DNA from: Streptomyces sp. WMMC500
Lineage (GTDB): Bacteria; Actinomycetota; Actinomycetes; Streptomycetales; Streptomycetaceae
Assembly: GCF_027497195.1 (NCBI RefSeq)
Contig: NZ_CP114905.1
Coordinates: 2,213,501-2,277,500 of the forward strand
DNA length: 64,000 bases
Direction: 5' to 3'
Shown: piece after piece, positions 51,272 through 64,000 of the stretch
Numbering within the stretch: position 1 is the stretch's first letter
Layout of the letters: each line of letters begins with the position of its first letter
The notes under the pieces: generated by a model
The model's database searches: none
Told to the model about the DNA's origin: nothing
The model's input: the letters and a program-made list of their open reading frames with translations, nothing else
Position numbers and translations under genes: made by a program

Positions 51272-51934
51272 CTACTCCGTGTCGGGGCGGGAGCCCGGCT
51301 CCAGGGCGTCGATCGCCTTGCGCAGCCCGGTGAGTTTCCGCTCCAGGTGCGCGGCGGTGGCGACGACCGCGGACTCCGCGTTCGCCCCGCTGAGCTGCTT
51401 CGACAGCGCCTCTGCCTGCTCCTCGGCCGCCGCGAGCCGGGCGGAGAGCTCGGCGAGCAGCCCGGTCTGGGCGGCCCCGTCGCCGTTGCCCTTCTGGGCG
51501 CCTTCGAGCTGCAGCCGCAGCAGGCCGGCCTGCTCGCGCAACTGCAGGTTCTTCATGTACAGCTCGACGAACACCGAGACCTTCGCCCGCAGCACCCAGG
51601 GGTCGAAGGGCTTGGAGATGTAGTCGACGGCTCCCGCGGCGTAGCCGCGGAACGTGTGGTGCGGACCGTGGTTGATGGCCGTGAGGAAGATGATCGGAAT
51701 GTCGCGGGTGCGCTCGCGGCGCTTGATGTGCGCCGCGGTCTCGAACCCGTCCATGCCCGGCATCTGCACGTCGAGCAGGATCACCGCGAAGTCCTCGGTC
51801 AGCAGCGCCTTGAGCGCCTCCTCCCCGGACGACGCCCGGACCAGGTGCTGATCCAGCGCGGAAAGGATGGCCTCCAGCGCCAGCAGATTCTCCGGCCGGT
51901 CATCGACCAGGAGAATCTTGGCCTTCTGCACCAT
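51272..51934 (-). CDS. osaB: OsaB, response regulator of the osmoadaptation locus
   Basis: The 220-residue protein has a receiver domain ([19 protein letters not shown]; acceptor Asp in [34 protein letters not shown]) followed by a long coiled coil ([18 protein letters not shown] ... [15 protein letters not shown]) and no DNA-binding domain. This equals S. coelicolor OsaB (SCO5749), required for growth after osmotic stress. The ATG has GAGGAGGG seven bases before it. It lies next to the hybrid kinase OsaA on the same strand, with 243 bases between, where an ECF-like promoter can be read (52081-52106). Confidence 0.92.
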   Translation of the reverse strand: MVQKAKILLVDDRPENLLALEAILSALDQHLVRASSGEEALKALLTEDFAVILLDVQMPGMDGFETAAHIKRRERTRDIPIIFLTAINHGPHHTFRGYAAGAVDYISKPFDPWVLRAKVSVFVELYMKNLQLREQAGLLRLQLEGAQKGNGDGAAQTGLLAELSARLAAAEEQAEALSKQLSGANAESAVVATAAHLERKLTGLRKAIDALEPGSRPDTE

Positions 51935-52080
51935 GGCCTGCCCTCCTCGCCCCGGCGGTGTGCCGGTCCTCGTCGCCAAAGACGCGCCCAGCGTGCCGCC
52001 CGCCCTCGTGCCGGTCATCGTATCCACACCCCGAGACTCGCCACACCCTGTCACCGAGTTGTCACTGCGCACACCGCGAC

Positions 52081-52106
52081 AACGCGCCTGCGATCAGTTT
52101 GGTTCC
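52081..52106 (-). promoter_or_regulatory. Possible ECF-sigma promoter of osaB
   Basis: On the minus strand GGAAC, 18 bases, GTT. This is one base from the sigma-R consensus (GGAAT-N18-GTT). The transcription start would be about 140 bases before the osaB ATG. A weak but correctly spaced match; chance occurrence is possible. Confidence 0.35.
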
Positions 52107-52177
52107 CGGAATCCCGGGTTCTCACACGCATTTGGACACACTGAGTCATCAAAGAGCATGATTTCACGGCGATTTGA

Positions 52178-55100
52178 CTACTCTCCGCTCATCCAGCCGG
52201 TCATAACCATGAGCAATCGGTCGGTATCCACAGGTTTGGTGACATAGTCCGATGCGCCCGCTTCGATGCTCTTCTCCTTGTCGCCCTTCATCGCCTTCGC
52301 CGTCAGCGCGATGATCGGCAGCCCGGCGAACTGCGGCATCCGGCGGATCGCCTCCGTCGTGGCGTAGCCGTCCATCTCCGGCATCATGATGTCCATCAGC
52401 ACCACGGCCACGTCCTCGTGCTGCTCCAGCACCTCGATGCCCTCGCGGCCGTTCTCGGCGTACAGCACCGCGAGCCCGTGCTGCTCCAGCACGCTGGTCA
52501 GCGCGAAGACGTTGCGGATGTCGTCGTCGACGATGAGCACCTTCTCGCCGCGGAACGTGCCCTGGAAGCGCGGCGACGCCGACCGCTGCGGCACCGCCCT
52601 CTCCAGCCCGCCGCCGTCCGCGGAGAGGGCACCCGAAGCGCCTTCAGGCGCCGCTGAGGCGTCCCCAGGGCCCCCGTCGGCCACCGGCCCGTCGAGCTGC
52701 CCCGCGGGCCCTGAGCGCCCGTCAGGGGACTTCCTCGTACGTCCCGAAGGCGGCGCCTCGACGTCGGCGGCGCCGGCTGCCTGCGCCGCCTCGGCCTGCT
52801 CCAGGCCCGCCGCGAGCGCCCCGGCGACGGCGGTCCCCGTGCCCGGGAGCCCGGGGGCGGGCAGCTCCGCCGGGTGCAGCGGCAGGTACAGCGTGAACGT
52901 CGAGCCGCGGCCCGGCTCGCTGTCGACGTGGATCTCGCCGCCCAGCAGCCGGGCGATCTCCCGGCTGATCGACAGTCCCAGCCCCGTGCCGCCGTACTTG
53001 CGGCTGGTCGTGCCGTCGGCCTGCTTGAACGCCTCGAAGATCACACCCATCTTGTTCGACGGGATGCCGATCCCCGTGTCGGTCACCGAGAACGCGATCA
53101 GCTCGGCGTCCGGGTCGCGCAGCGCCCCCTGCTCCAGCAGTTGTTCCTTGATGGCCTGCGGCACGTCGTCCCGCGCGGTGCGGATCAGCAGTTCGACCGC
53201 ACCGCTGTCGGTGAACTTCACCGCGTTCGACAGCAGGTTGCGCAGCACCTGCAGCAGCCGCTGCTGGTCGGTGCTGAGCGTCGCCGGCGGGTCGGGCGAG
53301 ACCCGTACGGAGAAGTCGAGCCCCTTCTCCGCCGTCAGCGGCCGGAACGTCGCCTCCACGTAGTCGACGAGCTGCACCAGCGCGATCCGGGTGGGACTCA
53401 CGTCCATCTTGCCCGCCTCGACCTTCGACAGGTCGAGGATGTCGTTGATCAACTGCAGCAGGTCGGAGCCCGCGCCGTGGATCGTCTCGGAGAACTCCAC
53501 CTGCTTCGGCGTCAGGTTCCCGTCGCCGTTGTCGGCGAGCAGCTTCGCCAGGATCAGCAGCGAGTTCAGCGGCGTGCGCAGCTCGTGCGACATGTTCGCC
53601 AGGAACTCGGACTTGTACCGCATCGAGACGGCGAGCTGCTCGGCCCTTTCCTCCAGGCCCTGCTTGGCCTCTTCCAGCTCGCTGCTCTTGATCTCGATGT
53701 CGCGGTTCTGCCGGGCCAGCAGCTCCGCCTTCTCCTCCAGCTCCGCGTTCGACTCCTGCAGCGCCTTCTGCCGCACCTCCAGCTCGCCCTGCCGGTCGCG
53801 CAACTGCGCCGCCAGCTCCTGGGACTGGCTGAGCAGCACCTCGGTCTTGGAGTTGACGCTGATGGTGTTGACGCTGGTGGCGATGACCTCGGCGATCTGG
53901 CCCAGGAAGTCCTTCTGGATCTGGGTGAACGGCTGGAACGACGCCAGCTCCACCACACCCAGCACCCGGCCCTCGAAGATGAGCGGGAGCACGATGACGT
54001 GCGCCGGCGGCGCCTGGCCGAGTCCCGAGGCGATCTTCAGATAACCCTTGGGGACGTTCTCGACGACGATCGGGCGCCGCTCCTGCGCGGCGGTGCCCAC
54101 CAGGGTCTCGCCGGGCCGCAGGATGTGCGGCAGTTCGTTCCCGGAGTGCCCGTACGAGTCGATCATGCGCAGCTCGTACGCGTCGTCCCCGCTGGCCGCG
54201 CCGATCTCGACGACGGCCTCGGCGCCGGAGCGCTGCACGAGGAAGAACGCGCCGTGCTGCGCGGCGACCACCGGCGTCAGCTCGCTCATGATGAGCCGCG
54301 CCACGTCGGCGAGGTCGCGCCGGCCCTGCAGCAGGCCGGAGATGCGGGCGAGGTTGCCCTTGAGCCAGTCCTGTTCCTTGTTGGCGATGGTCGTCTCGCG
54401 GAGCTTCACGATCATCGTGTTGATGTGGTCCTGCAGCTCCATCATCTCGCCGTAGGCGTCCACGTCGATCTTGAGGTTGAGGTCGCCCCGGGTCACCGCG
54501 GTGGCCACCTGGGCGATCTGCCGCACCTGGCTGGTCAGGTTGTTCGCCATCAGGTTGACGGACTCCGTGAGGTCCTTCCAGATCCCGGAGACCCCGCGCA
54601 CCCGCGCCTGCCCGCCGAGGCGGCCCTCGGTGCCCACCTCGCGGGAGACCCGGGTGACCTCGTCGCCGAAGGACGAGAGCTGGTCGACCATCGTGTTGAT
54701 CGTGGTCTTGAGCTCCAGGATCTCGCCCTGCGCGGCCACGTCGATCTTCTTCGACAGGTCGCCGCTGGCCACGGCGGTGGTCACCATGGCGATGTTGCGC
54801 ACCTGGTTGGTGAGGTTGGACGCCATCGAGTTCACGGACTCGGTGAGGTCCTTCCACGTACCCGAGACGCCGGGCACGCGGGCCTGGCCGCCGAGCCGGC
54901 CGTCCGTGCCGACCTCCCGGGCGACGCGGGTGACCTCGGCCGCGAACGACGACAGCGTCTTGACCATGGTGTTGACGGTGGCGGCGAGCTGCTGGACCTC
55001 GCCGCGGGCCTCGACCGTGACCGTACGGGTCAGGTCGCCGTTGGCGACGGCGGTGGCGACCTGGGAGATGTTGCGCACCTGGCTGGTCAGGTTGACCGCC

Positions 55101-57688
55101 ATCTGGTTCACGTTGTCGGTGAGGTCCTTCCAGATGCCCGAGACCCCGCGCACCCGCGCCTGGCCGCCGAGCTGGCCCTCCGTGCCCACCTCGCGCGCCA
55201 CCCGCGTGACCTGCTCGGCGAACGACGACAGTTGGTCGACCATCGTGTTCACCGTCGTCACGAGTTCGAGGATCTCGCCCTGCGCGTCGACGGTGATCTT
55301 CTTGGACAGGTCGCCGCGGGCCACCGCGGTGGTGACCTCGGCGATGCTGCGCACCTGCGACGTCAGGTTGTTCGCCATCGAGTTGACGGACTGGGTGAGG
55401 TCCTTCCACGTACCGGAGACGCCCTGGACCTCCGCCTGGCCGCCGAGCTTCCCGTCGGTGCCGACCTCGCTGGCGACCCGCGTGACCTGGTCCGCGAAGG
55501 ACGAGAGCTGGTCGACCATCGTGTTGAGGGTGTTCTTCAGCTCCAGGATCTCCCCGCGGGCGTCCACGTCGATCTTCTGCGACAGGTCACCGCGCGCGAC
55601 CGCCGTCGCGACCTGCGCGATGTTGCGGACCTGGCCCGTCAGGTTGCCGGCCATGAAGTTGACGGAGTCCGTCAGGTCCCGCCAGACGCCGGCGACGCCC
55701 TGCACCCGGGCCTGCCCGCCGAGCCTGCCCTCCGTACCGACCTCGCGCGCCACCCGCGTGACCTGCTCGGCGAACGACGAGAGCTGGTCGACCATCGTGT
55801 TGATGGTGTTCTTCAGCTCCAGGATCTCCCCGCGGGCGTCGACCTCGATCTTCTGCGACAGGTCACCGCGCGCCACGGCCGTCGTCACCTGGGCGATGTT
55901 GCGGACCTGACCGGTCAGGTTGCTCGCCATGAAGTTGACGGAGTCGGTGAGGTCCTTCCACGTGCCCGAGACCCCCTCGACACGCGCCTGGCCGCCGAGG
56001 CGGCCCTCGGTGCCCACGTCCCGCGCCATCCGCGTGACCTGGTCGGCGAAGGAGGACAACTGGTCCACCATCGTGTTCACGGTGTTCTTCAGCTCCAGCA
56101 TCTCGCCGGAGACGTCCACCGTGACCTTCTGCGACAGATCGCCGTTCGCGACCGCCGTCGTCACCTGCGCGATGTTGCGGACCTGACCGGTCAGGTTGCG
56201 GAAGGCCGTGTTGACCGAGTCGACCAGGTCCTTCCACGTGCCCGCGGCACCGGAGACCTGGGCCTGCCCGCCGAGCTCGCCCTCCACGCCGACCTCGCGG
56301 GCCACCCGTGTGACCTCGGCGCCGAAGGACGACAACTGGTCGACCATGGTGTTGACGGTGTTCTTCAGCTCCAGCATCTCGCCGGAGACGTCCACCGTGA
56401 CCTTCTGCGACAGATCGCCGTTGGCCACCGCCGTCGTCACCTGCGCGAACTCGCGCACCTGCCGGGTCAGGTTGGAGAAGGCGGTGTTCACCGAGTCGGT
56501 GAGGTCCTTCCAGATCCCCGCCGCACCCGGCACCTGCGCCTGCCCGCCGAGCCGCCCCTCGGCGCCGACCTCGCTGGCCACGCGCGTGACCTCGCCCGCG
56601 AAGGTGCGCAGCGTCTCGGTCATGGTGTTGATCGTGTCCGCGAGCTGGGCGACCTCGCCGCGTGCGCTGACGGTCACCTTCTGCGACAGGTCGCCGTTGG
56701 CGACCGCGGTGGTGACCTGGGCGATGCCGCGCACCTGGGCGGTCAGGTTGCCCGCCATCAGGTTCACGCTGTCCGTGAGGTCCTTCCACACCCCGCCGAC
56801 GCCCTCGACCTGCGCCTGCCCGCCCAGCTCGCCCTCGGTGCCCACCTCACGGGCCACGCGGGTCACCTCGGAGGAGAACGCGGAGAGCTGGTCGACCATC
56901 GTGTTGACGGTGTTCTTGAGCTCCAGCATCTCGCCGTCGACGTGCACGGTCACCTTGCGCGACAGGTCGCCCTTGGCGACCGCCGTGGTCACCAGGGCGA
57001 TGTCGCGCACCTGGGCCGTCAGCCGGTACGCCATGGTGTTCACGGAGTCCGTGAGGTCCTTCCAGGACCCGGACATCCCGCGGACCTTCGCCTGGCCGCC
57101 GAGCTTGCCCTCGGTGCCGACCTCGCTGGCGACGCGGGTCACCTCGTCCGTGAACACGGAGAGCTGGTCCACCAGCCCGTTGACCGTACGGCCCATCTTC
57201 AGCACTTCGCCCCGCAGCGGGTGCGGGGCGCCGTCATGGCCCTGCGGCCGCAGGTCCATGCGCTGCTGCAGATCGCCGTCCGCCACCGCCGTCAGCACCC
57301 TGCCGACGTCGGCCAGGGGGCGCACGAGATCGTCGACCAGTGCGTTCGACGCATCGACCGCCGCCGCCCACGACCCCTCGCAGGGCCCGGCCGACAGCCG
57401 CTCGGCGAGCTTGCCCTCCCGGCCGACCATGCGCCGCACCCGCGACAGCTCGCCGGTGACGTGCAGATTACGCTCCGCAACCTCGTTGAAGACCTCGGCG
57501 ATCTCGGACATCACGCCGTCGCCGCCGACCCGCAGACGCTTGCGGAAGTTGCCGTCGCGCATGGACTCCAGCGCGCCCAGCAGGCGGTAGAGCGAGGCCG
57601 TGTCGACCTGTGTCGTCCCGGAGGGCGTCCGGGAGCGCCCGCCCTTCGTGCGCGGACTCACGTCCGGCGCGCTCGCGTCAGCCTCCAC
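52178..57688 (-). CDS. osaA: OsaA, multi-HAMP hybrid histidine kinase
   Basis: The 1836-residue soluble protein has no TM segment. Residues about 120 to 1100 are 11 HAMP modules (core [20 protein letters not shown]), ten of them joined by linkers of the form [19 protein letters not shown]. Then come a GAF domain (1110 to 1270), a coiled coil (1275 to 1365), HisKA with [17 protein letters not shown], HATPase ([27 protein letters not shown]), a disordered linker (about 1597 to 1710) and a C-terminal receiver ([32 protein letters not shown]). This is the layout of S. coelicolor OsaA (SCO5748). The GTG at 57688 is chosen because GGGAGG lies six bases upstream. Confidence 0.92.
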   Translation of the reverse strand: MEADASAPDVSPRTKGGRSRTPSGTTQVDTASLYRLLGALESMRDGNFRKRLRVGGDGVMSEIAEVFNEVAERNLHVTGELSRVRRMVGREGKLAERLSAGPCEGSWAAAVDASNALVDDLVRPLADVGRVLTAVADGDLQQRMDLRPQGHDGAPHPLRGEVLKMGRTVNGLVDQLSVFTDEVTRVASEVGTEGKLGGQAKVRGMSGSWKDLTDSVNTMAYRLTAQVRDIALVTTAVAKGDLSRKVTVHVDGEMLELKNTVNTMVDQLSAFSSEVTRVAREVGTEGELGGQAQVEGVGGVWKDLTDSVNLMAGNLTAQVRGIAQVTTAVANGDLSQKVTVSARGEVAQLADTINTMTETLRTFAGEVTRVASEVGAEGRLGGQAQVPGAAGIWKDLTDSVNTAFSNLTRQVREFAQVTTAVANGDLSQKVTVDVSGEMLELKNTVNTMVDQLSSFGAEVTRVAREVGVEGELGGQAQVSGAAGTWKDLVDSVNTAFRNLTGQVRNIAQVTTAVANGDLSQKVTVDVSGEMLELKNTVNTMVDQLSSFADQVTRMARDVGTEGRLGGQARVEGVSGTWKDLTDSVNFMASNLTGQVRNIAQVTTAVARGDLSQKIEVDARGEILELKNTINTMVDQLSSFAEQVTRVAREVGTEGRLGGQARVQGVAGVWRDLTDSVNFMAGNLTGQVRNIAQVATAVARGDLSQKIDVDARGEILELKNTLNTMVDQLSSFADQVTRVASEVGTDGKLGGQAEVQGVSGTWKDLTQSVNSMANNLTSQVRSIAEVTTAVARGDLSKKITVDAQGEILELVTTVNTMVDQLSSFAEQVTRVAREVGTEGQLGGQARVRGVSGIWKDLTDNVNQMAVNLTSQVRNISQVATAVANGDLTRTVTVEARGEVQQLAATVNTMVKTLSSFAAEVTRVAREVGTDGRLGGQARVPGVSGTWKDLTESVNSMASNLTNQVRNIAMVTTAVASGDLSKKIDVAAQGEILELKTTINTMVDQLSSFGDEVTRVSREVGTEGRLGGQARVRGVSGIWKDLTESVNLMANNLTSQVRQIAQVATAVTRGDLNLKIDVDAYGEMMELQDHINTMIVKLRETTIANKEQDWLKGNLARISGLLQGRRDLADVARLIMSELTPVVAAQHGAFFLVQRSGAEAVVEIGAASGDDAYELRMIDSYGHSGNELPHILRPGETLVGTAAQERRPIVVENVPKGYLKIASGLGQAPPAHVIVLPLIFEGRVLGVVELASFQPFTQIQKDFLGQIAEVIATSVNTISVNSKTEVLLSQSQELAAQLRDRQGELEVRQKALQESNAELEEKAELLARQNRDIEIKSSELEEAKQGLEERAEQLAVSMRYKSEFLANMSHELRTPLNSLLILAKLLADNGDGNLTPKQVEFSETIHGAGSDLLQLINDILDLSKVEAGKMDVSPTRIALVQLVDYVEATFRPLTAEKGLDFSVRVSPDPPATLSTDQQRLLQVLRNLLSNAVKFTDSGAVELLIRTARDDVPQAIKEQLLEQGALRDPDAELIAFSVTDTGIGIPSNKMGVIFEAFKQADGTTSRKYGGTGLGLSISREIARLLGGEIHVDSEPGRGSTFTLYLPLHPAELPAPGLPGTGTAVAGALAAGLEQAEAAQAAGAADVEAPPSGRTRKSPDGRSGPAGQLDGPVADGGPGDASAAPEGASGALSADGGGLERAVPQRSASPRFQGTFRGEKVLIVDDDIRNVFALTSVLEQHGLAVLYAENGREGIEVLEQHEDVAVVLMDIMMPEMDGYATTEAIRRMPQFAGLPIIALTAKAMKGDKEKSIEAGASDYVTKPVDTDRLLMVMTGWMSGE
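54395..57300 (-). repeat. Tandem 276-bp repeats coding for HAMP modules
   Basis: Inside osaA the same segment recurs with a strict 92-codon period; the DNA motif starting GACAGGTCGCC (plus strand) is found at about 54757, 55031, 55309, 55585, 55861, 56137, 56413, 56689 and 56963. Ten linkers ending LGGQA and eleven HAMP cores can be counted. Neighbouring units around 55,500-56,100 are nearly identical in DNA. Confidence 0.9.
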
Positions 57689-57907
57689 TGTGTCCCTCCC
57701 GCAGGGTCGAGTTCGCCTCGGGCTCCCTCCGAAGCCCTCCCAGTGTTTCACCCCGGCCCTGGCAGGCCATAACAGTTCGGCGGCTAAGGCGCACTTTCCG
57801 AGTGTTAAGAGAAGGATCCGGCATCTGTCCGCAGGGTGAAGGTAAGTACCCTGGCATCCGCCGTCCATCCCTTCAGCCGGGAGAGTGGCACATCGAGAGG
57901 AGAGCTG

Positions 57908-60547
57908 GTGACCACCGCGCGGGCTGCGGCCACCTTCGAGCCGGTCGGGCGCTCCGTCGCCGCGGCCAGGACCTTCGTCCGCGACACCCTCCAGGGCTGG
58001 GGCTACCCCGAGGCTACAGACGACGCCGTCGTACTGACCAGTGAACTTGTGACGAACGCCATAATTCATGCCGGTACGGCCGTAGACGTCCTTTGTGTCC
58101 GGATGGTCGACGCGGTACGGGTCGAGGTCGCCGACCGGCACGCCGAGCGCGAGTTGCCGCTGCACAGTCCCGCGCTGCAGCCCACACCCCTCGACCGCGA
58201 AGGCGGCCGCGGCCTGATGCTCTGCGCCGCCCTCGCCAGCCGCTGGGGCGTCGACTACACCGCCGAGCACAAGCGCGTCTGGTTCCAGCTCACCGTCACC
58301 GAGCCGCCCGCCGGCACCCGCGCCGCCGGCCCCGCACTGCCCGTCGACGAGCTGCCGCTGGCCGAGGAGCACATCCGCGTCGCCGTCGTCCGCATCGACC
58401 GCGGCGGCCTCGTCAGCGAGTGGAACGACGACGCCCGCGACCTCTTCGGCTACGAACCGGAGAAGGTCATCGGCAAACCCCTCGGCGACCTCGCCGCCTG
58501 GCCGCACACCCCCGGCACCGGCACCGGCCTCGTCGAGGCGCTCCAGCTCTCCCGCTGGGAGGGCTCGTACGGCATCCGCTGCAACGACGGGCGCGTCACC
58601 CCCGTCTACGCCTCACACATGCGGCTGCGCAACTCCGCCGGCGACCCGTCCACGATCTGCCTCATGGTCCGCGACCGCGAACGCGCCGTCCTGCAGAGCC
58701 CGCTGCGCGCCCCCGCCGGCGACGGCCACGGCACCGAAGGCCGCACCGGCGCCTTCCCCGGCGGCGACTCCTTCGAGGCGTTCATCGGCACCCCCTCCCC
58801 CGACGACCTCGACGGACTCCTCCAGCGCACCGTGGAGCGCGCCCGCGACATGCTCGCCGGCGACGCCGCGTACCTGCTGCTCGCCACCGACGACGAGACC
58901 GAACTGGAGGTACGCGCCTCCACCGGACTGCCCTCCGCCCGCCAGCGGTTCGCCCGCGTCCCCGTCGAGACCGGCACCGGGCGCTACGGCTCCGCCCGCC
59001 TCCCGTCCGTGCACGAAGACCTCATGGCCGACCCCGACGCCGTACCCCTGCTCGCCGCCACCGGTATGCGCTCCGTCGTCTCCGTACCGCTGAAGGTCGA
59101 AGGCCGCCTCACCGGCTCCCTCGGCGTCGCCGCGGAGGTGGCCGGCCGCTACACCAACGAGGAAGCGCTCCGGCTCCAGTTCGCCGCCGACCGCATCGCG
59201 CTCGCCGTCGAGTCCGCCCGCCTCGGCGAGCTGGAACGGCTGCGCCGCGGCTCCCTGTCCTTCCTCGTCGAAGCCTCCGACCTGCTCGCCGGCACCCTCG
59301 ACCGGGACCAGACGCTGGCCCTCATGGCCCAGATGATCGTCCCCACGCTGGCCAGTTGGTGTGCCGTGTACACCCTCCCCGAGCAGGCCGAGCCGGAACT
59401 CAGCTACGTCCTGCACGAGGACGAGGAGCGCATCGACGACCTGCGCGCCCTGCTCTCCCGCATCGATCCGCCGGACGCGGTCCTCGTCCCCGGCGCCCGC
59501 CTGTGGCGCGGCCCGGGCGACGCGGCCCACACCCTGGCGATGCGCACCTCGTTCCTGAGCCTGAGCATCGCGGGCAACACGTCCCTCGCCGAGGACGCCG
59601 AGACGTCTCTGGCCACGGCGGCCACCGTCGGTGGCGAAACCGTTGTGCTGCCGCTCGTCGCCCGCAACCGCGTCATCGGCATGCTGGTGCTGGGCAAGCC
59701 GACCGACGAACACTTCCGCCAGGAGATCCTCGAACTCGCCGAAGACCTCTCCCGCCGAGCGGCCCTCGCACTCGACAACGCGCGCCTCTACTCCGAGCGC
59801 ACCACCATCAGCCAGTCCCTGCAGCGCAGCCTCCTGCCCCCGGGCCTGCCGGACATCCCCGGCGTCGAGGTCGAGGTCATCTACCGCCCCGCGGGCGAAG
59901 GCAACGAGGTGGGCGGCGACTTCTACGACCTCTTCGAGATCCGGGACGGCACCTACGGCTTCGCCATCGGAGACGTCTGCGGCACGGGCCCGGAAGCCGC
60001 CGCCGTCACGGGCCTGGCCCGGACCGCCCTGCGCCTGCTGGCCCGCGAGGGCTTCGGCGGCCCGGCGGTCCTGGAGCGCCTCAACGCCGCCATCCTCGAC
60101 GAAGGCGCCCGCGGCCGCTTCCTGACCCTTCTCTACGGCGAACTCTGGCCCCAGCCGGACGGCAGCGCCGTCCTCAAGACCGTGTGCGCCGGCCATCCGC
60201 CCCCGCTCCGCCTGCGCCCCGACGGCACGGTGGAACAGGCCACGGAGTCCCAGCCGTTGCTGGGCGTCCTGGAAGACCTGGAACTCCACAGCGAAGAACT
60301 CGTCCTCGACCCGGGCGACGTCCTCCTGTGCGTCACGGACGGCGTCACGGAACGCCGCGAGGGCACGCGCATGCTCGGCGACGAGGGCCTGGTCGACGTG
60401 CTCACCACGTGTACGGGCCTCACGGCGGGCGCCGTGGCGGCGCGGGTGCTGCGCACGGTGGAACGCTTCGCGGCGGAGCCGGCGTCGGACGACCTGGCGA
60501 TCCTGACGATGCGCGTGCCGGGTCAGATGAACGGCAACGGGGAGTAG
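57908..60547 (+). CDS. osaC: OsaC, multidomain anti-sigma kinase / PP2C phosphatase
   Basis: The 879-residue protein has an RsbW-like HATPase at residues 10 to 125 ([41 protein letters not shown]), a PAS domain (about 150 to 250: [21 protein letters not shown]), two GAF domains (about 290 to 430 and 450 to 600) and a C-terminal SpoIIE/PP2C phosphatase ([43 protein letters not shown]). This equals S. coelicolor OsaC (SCO5747), which restrains sigma-B after osmotic stress. GTG 57908 is chosen because AGAGGAG lies five bases upstream; a GTG at 57836 is in frame. It is divergent from osaA; the rrn terminator follows. Confidence 0.93.
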   Translation: MTTARAAATFEPVGRSVAAARTFVRDTLQGWGYPEATDDAVVLTSELVTNAIIHAGTAVDVLCVRMVDAVRVEVADRHAERELPLHSPALQPTPLDREGGRGLMLCAALASRWGVDYTAEHKRVWFQLTVTEPPAGTRAAGPALPVDELPLAEEHIRVAVVRIDRGGLVSEWNDDARDLFGYEPEKVIGKPLGDLAAWPHTPGTGTGLVEALQLSRWEGSYGIRCNDGRVTPVYASHMRLRNSAGDPSTICLMVRDRERAVLQSPLRAPAGDGHGTEGRTGAFPGGDSFEAFIGTPSPDDLDGLLQRTVERARDMLAGDAAYLLLATDDETELEVRASTGLPSARQRFARVPVETGTGRYGSARLPSVHEDLMADPDAVPLLAATGMRSVVSVPLKVEGRLTGSLGVAAEVAGRYTNEEALRLQFAADRIALAVESARLGELERLRRGSLSFLVEASDLLAGTLDRDQTLALMAQMIVPTLASWCAVYTLPEQAEPELSYVLHEDEERIDDLRALLSRIDPPDAVLVPGARLWRGPGDAAHTLAMRTSFLSLSIAGNTSLAEDAETSLATAATVGGETVVLPLVARNRVIGMLVLGKPTDEHFRQEILELAEDLSRRAALALDNARLYSERTTISQSLQRSLLPPGLPDIPGVEVEVIYRPAGEGNEVGGDFYDLFEIRDGTYGFAIGDVCGTGPEAAAVTGLARTALRLLAREGFGGPAVLERLNAAILDEGARGRFLTLLYGELWPQPDGSAVLKTVCAGHPPPLRLRPDGTVEQATESQPLLGVLEDLELHSEELVLDPGDVLLCVTDGVTERREGTRMLGDEGLVDVLTTCTGLTAGAVAARVLRTVERFAAEPASDDLAILTMRVPGQMNGNGE

Positions 60548-60578
60548 GACCGCAGGGCTCAGAAGTTCTGGAAATGAC

Positions 60579-60607
60579 TCAACCCCCGGACGCTGTCCGG
60601 GGGTTGA
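60579..60607 (-). terminator. rRNA operon terminator
   Basis: A perfect 13-bp stem (TCAACCCCCGGAC with its complement) and a 3-base loop, 10 bases beyond the 3' end of 5S rRNA on the minus strand. Being symmetrical and only 31 bases after the osaC stop, it can serve both converging transcripts. Confidence 0.9.
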
Positions 60608-60616
60608 CCCATAAAA

Positions 60617-60738
60617 GTTGTTCGGCGGTGACCTACTCTCCCACACGGTCCCCCATGCAGTACCATCGGCGCGGTCGGGCTTAGCTTCCGGGTTCGGAAT
60701 GAGACCGGGCGTTTCCCCAACGCTATGACCACCGAAAC
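60617..60738 (-). rRNA. rrf: 5S ribosomal RNA
   Basis: The minus strand reads GTTTCGGTGGTCATAGCG at the 5' end, contains CCGAACCCGGAAGCTAAG and GCGCCGATGGTACTGCA, and ends CACCGCCGAACAAC, the standard actinobacterial 5S sequence of about 120 bases. Ends are set by comparison with the remembered S. coelicolor 5S and may be off by one or two bases. Confidence 0.96.
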
Positions 60739-60790
60739 ACTATGAAACACACAAGCAGCCTGAAAAGGCGGGTTGTTGTCTCAGAACCTA

Positions 60791-60807
60791 CACAGTGGAC
60801 GCAAGCA
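60791..60807 (-). other. 3' half of the 23S rRNA processing stem
   Basis: The transcript here reads UGCUUGCGUCCACUGUG and pairs over 17 positions, one of them G-U, with 63946-63962 on the other side of 23S. This long-range helix brings the 23S ends together for RNase III-type cleavage. Confidence 0.75.
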
Positions 60808-60810
60808 GCT

Positions 60811-63940
<3,130 letters not shown>

Positions 63941-64000
63941 ACAGATGCTCGCGTCCACTGTGCAGTTCTCAAACAACAACCCATAAGAGAAACAGACACG
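63941..64000 (-). other. Part of the 16S-23S spacer, cut by the window edge
   Basis: These 60 bases are spacer upstream of 23S. They contain the 5' half of the 23S processing stem (63946-63962, transcript CACAGUGGACGCGAGCA). No tRNA gene is seen, as usual for Streptomyces rrn spacers, though most of the spacer lies outside the window. 16S rRNA should lie to the right. Confidence 0.85.

Noticed and set aside
54395..57300. Long regular repeats suggesting a CRISPR array or satellite
   Set aside because: The 276-base period is in frame, has no unique spacers and codes for HAMP modules.
52874..57772. 1632-residue open frame on the plus strand opposite osaA, with its own internal repeats
   Set aside because: Its repeats are the mirror of the HAMP array and its composition is the usual antisense pattern of high-GC DNA.

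Overview
The window is chromosomal core DNA from a high-GC actinobacterium, almost certainly a Streptomyces or a close relative. The signs are very high GC, GTG and TTG starts, short hairpin terminators without U-tracts, and a typical streptomycete gene set: osaA/osaB/osaC, clgR, rodZ-like and ftsK, a gluABCD-type transporter, rshA, and an rRNA operon without spacer tRNAs. No phage, insertion sequence, CRISPR array, tRNA gene or conjugative element was seen.

Layout. From 1 to 5.0 kb lie recX (cut by the left edge) and recA on the minus strand, a methyltransferase, an orphan TAXI-type binding protein and a secreted trypsin-like protease. From 5.4 to 10.0 kb a three-gene NIS-siderophore operon has the order synthetase, acetyltransferase, synthetase. 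From 10.0 to 23.2 kb a mostly plus-strand housekeeping run holds dinG, rshA, an M1 metallopeptidase, hflX, miaB, a degenerate LigB-like protein, a small minus-strand gene, miaA, a membrane protein and dapF. From 23.3 to 32.4 kb are an FAD monooxygenase, a glutamate-type ABC transporter (A to D), a divergent two-component system, an AI-2E family membrane protein and a DUF3046 protein. From 32.5 to 44 kb are a terpenoid-cyclase-fold protein, an AraC/AzlC/AzlD branched-chain amino acid export set, the large helicase lhr, a LuxR-type two-component system and an Nei-type glycosylase. From 44 to 51.2 kb is a minus-strand series: clgR, cinA, pgsA, rimO, rodZ-like, ftsK. From 51.3 to 60.5 kb is the osmoadaptation locus osaB, osaA, osaC. 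From 60.6 kb to the right edge are 5S and 23S rRNA on the minus strand; 16S lies beyond the window.

How the genes work together. DNA repair is a theme: recA, recX, dinG, lhr and the Nei glycosylase are all here. recA carries both a LexA-type SOS box and a LexA-independent (PafBC/RecA-NDp-type) promoter, and the same promoter type with the same 8-base spacer stands in front of dinG and, in weaker form, lhr. tRNA and ribosome modification (miaA, miaB, rimO, hflX) and stress signalling (rshA, clgR, osaABC, a sigma-R-like promoter at hflX) form a second theme.

The most interesting points are the shared damage promoters, an rshA gene with an in-frame TTA (bldA) codon, an intact hydrolase domain and a visibly degenerate synthetase motif, an aerobactin-like iucA-iucB-iucC order with no oxygenase or amine-supplying gene, recA separated from its usual DUF3046 neighbour by about 30 kb, and the 276-bp-period HAMP array in osaA. 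All family assignments are from reading the translated sequence; no database search was run.
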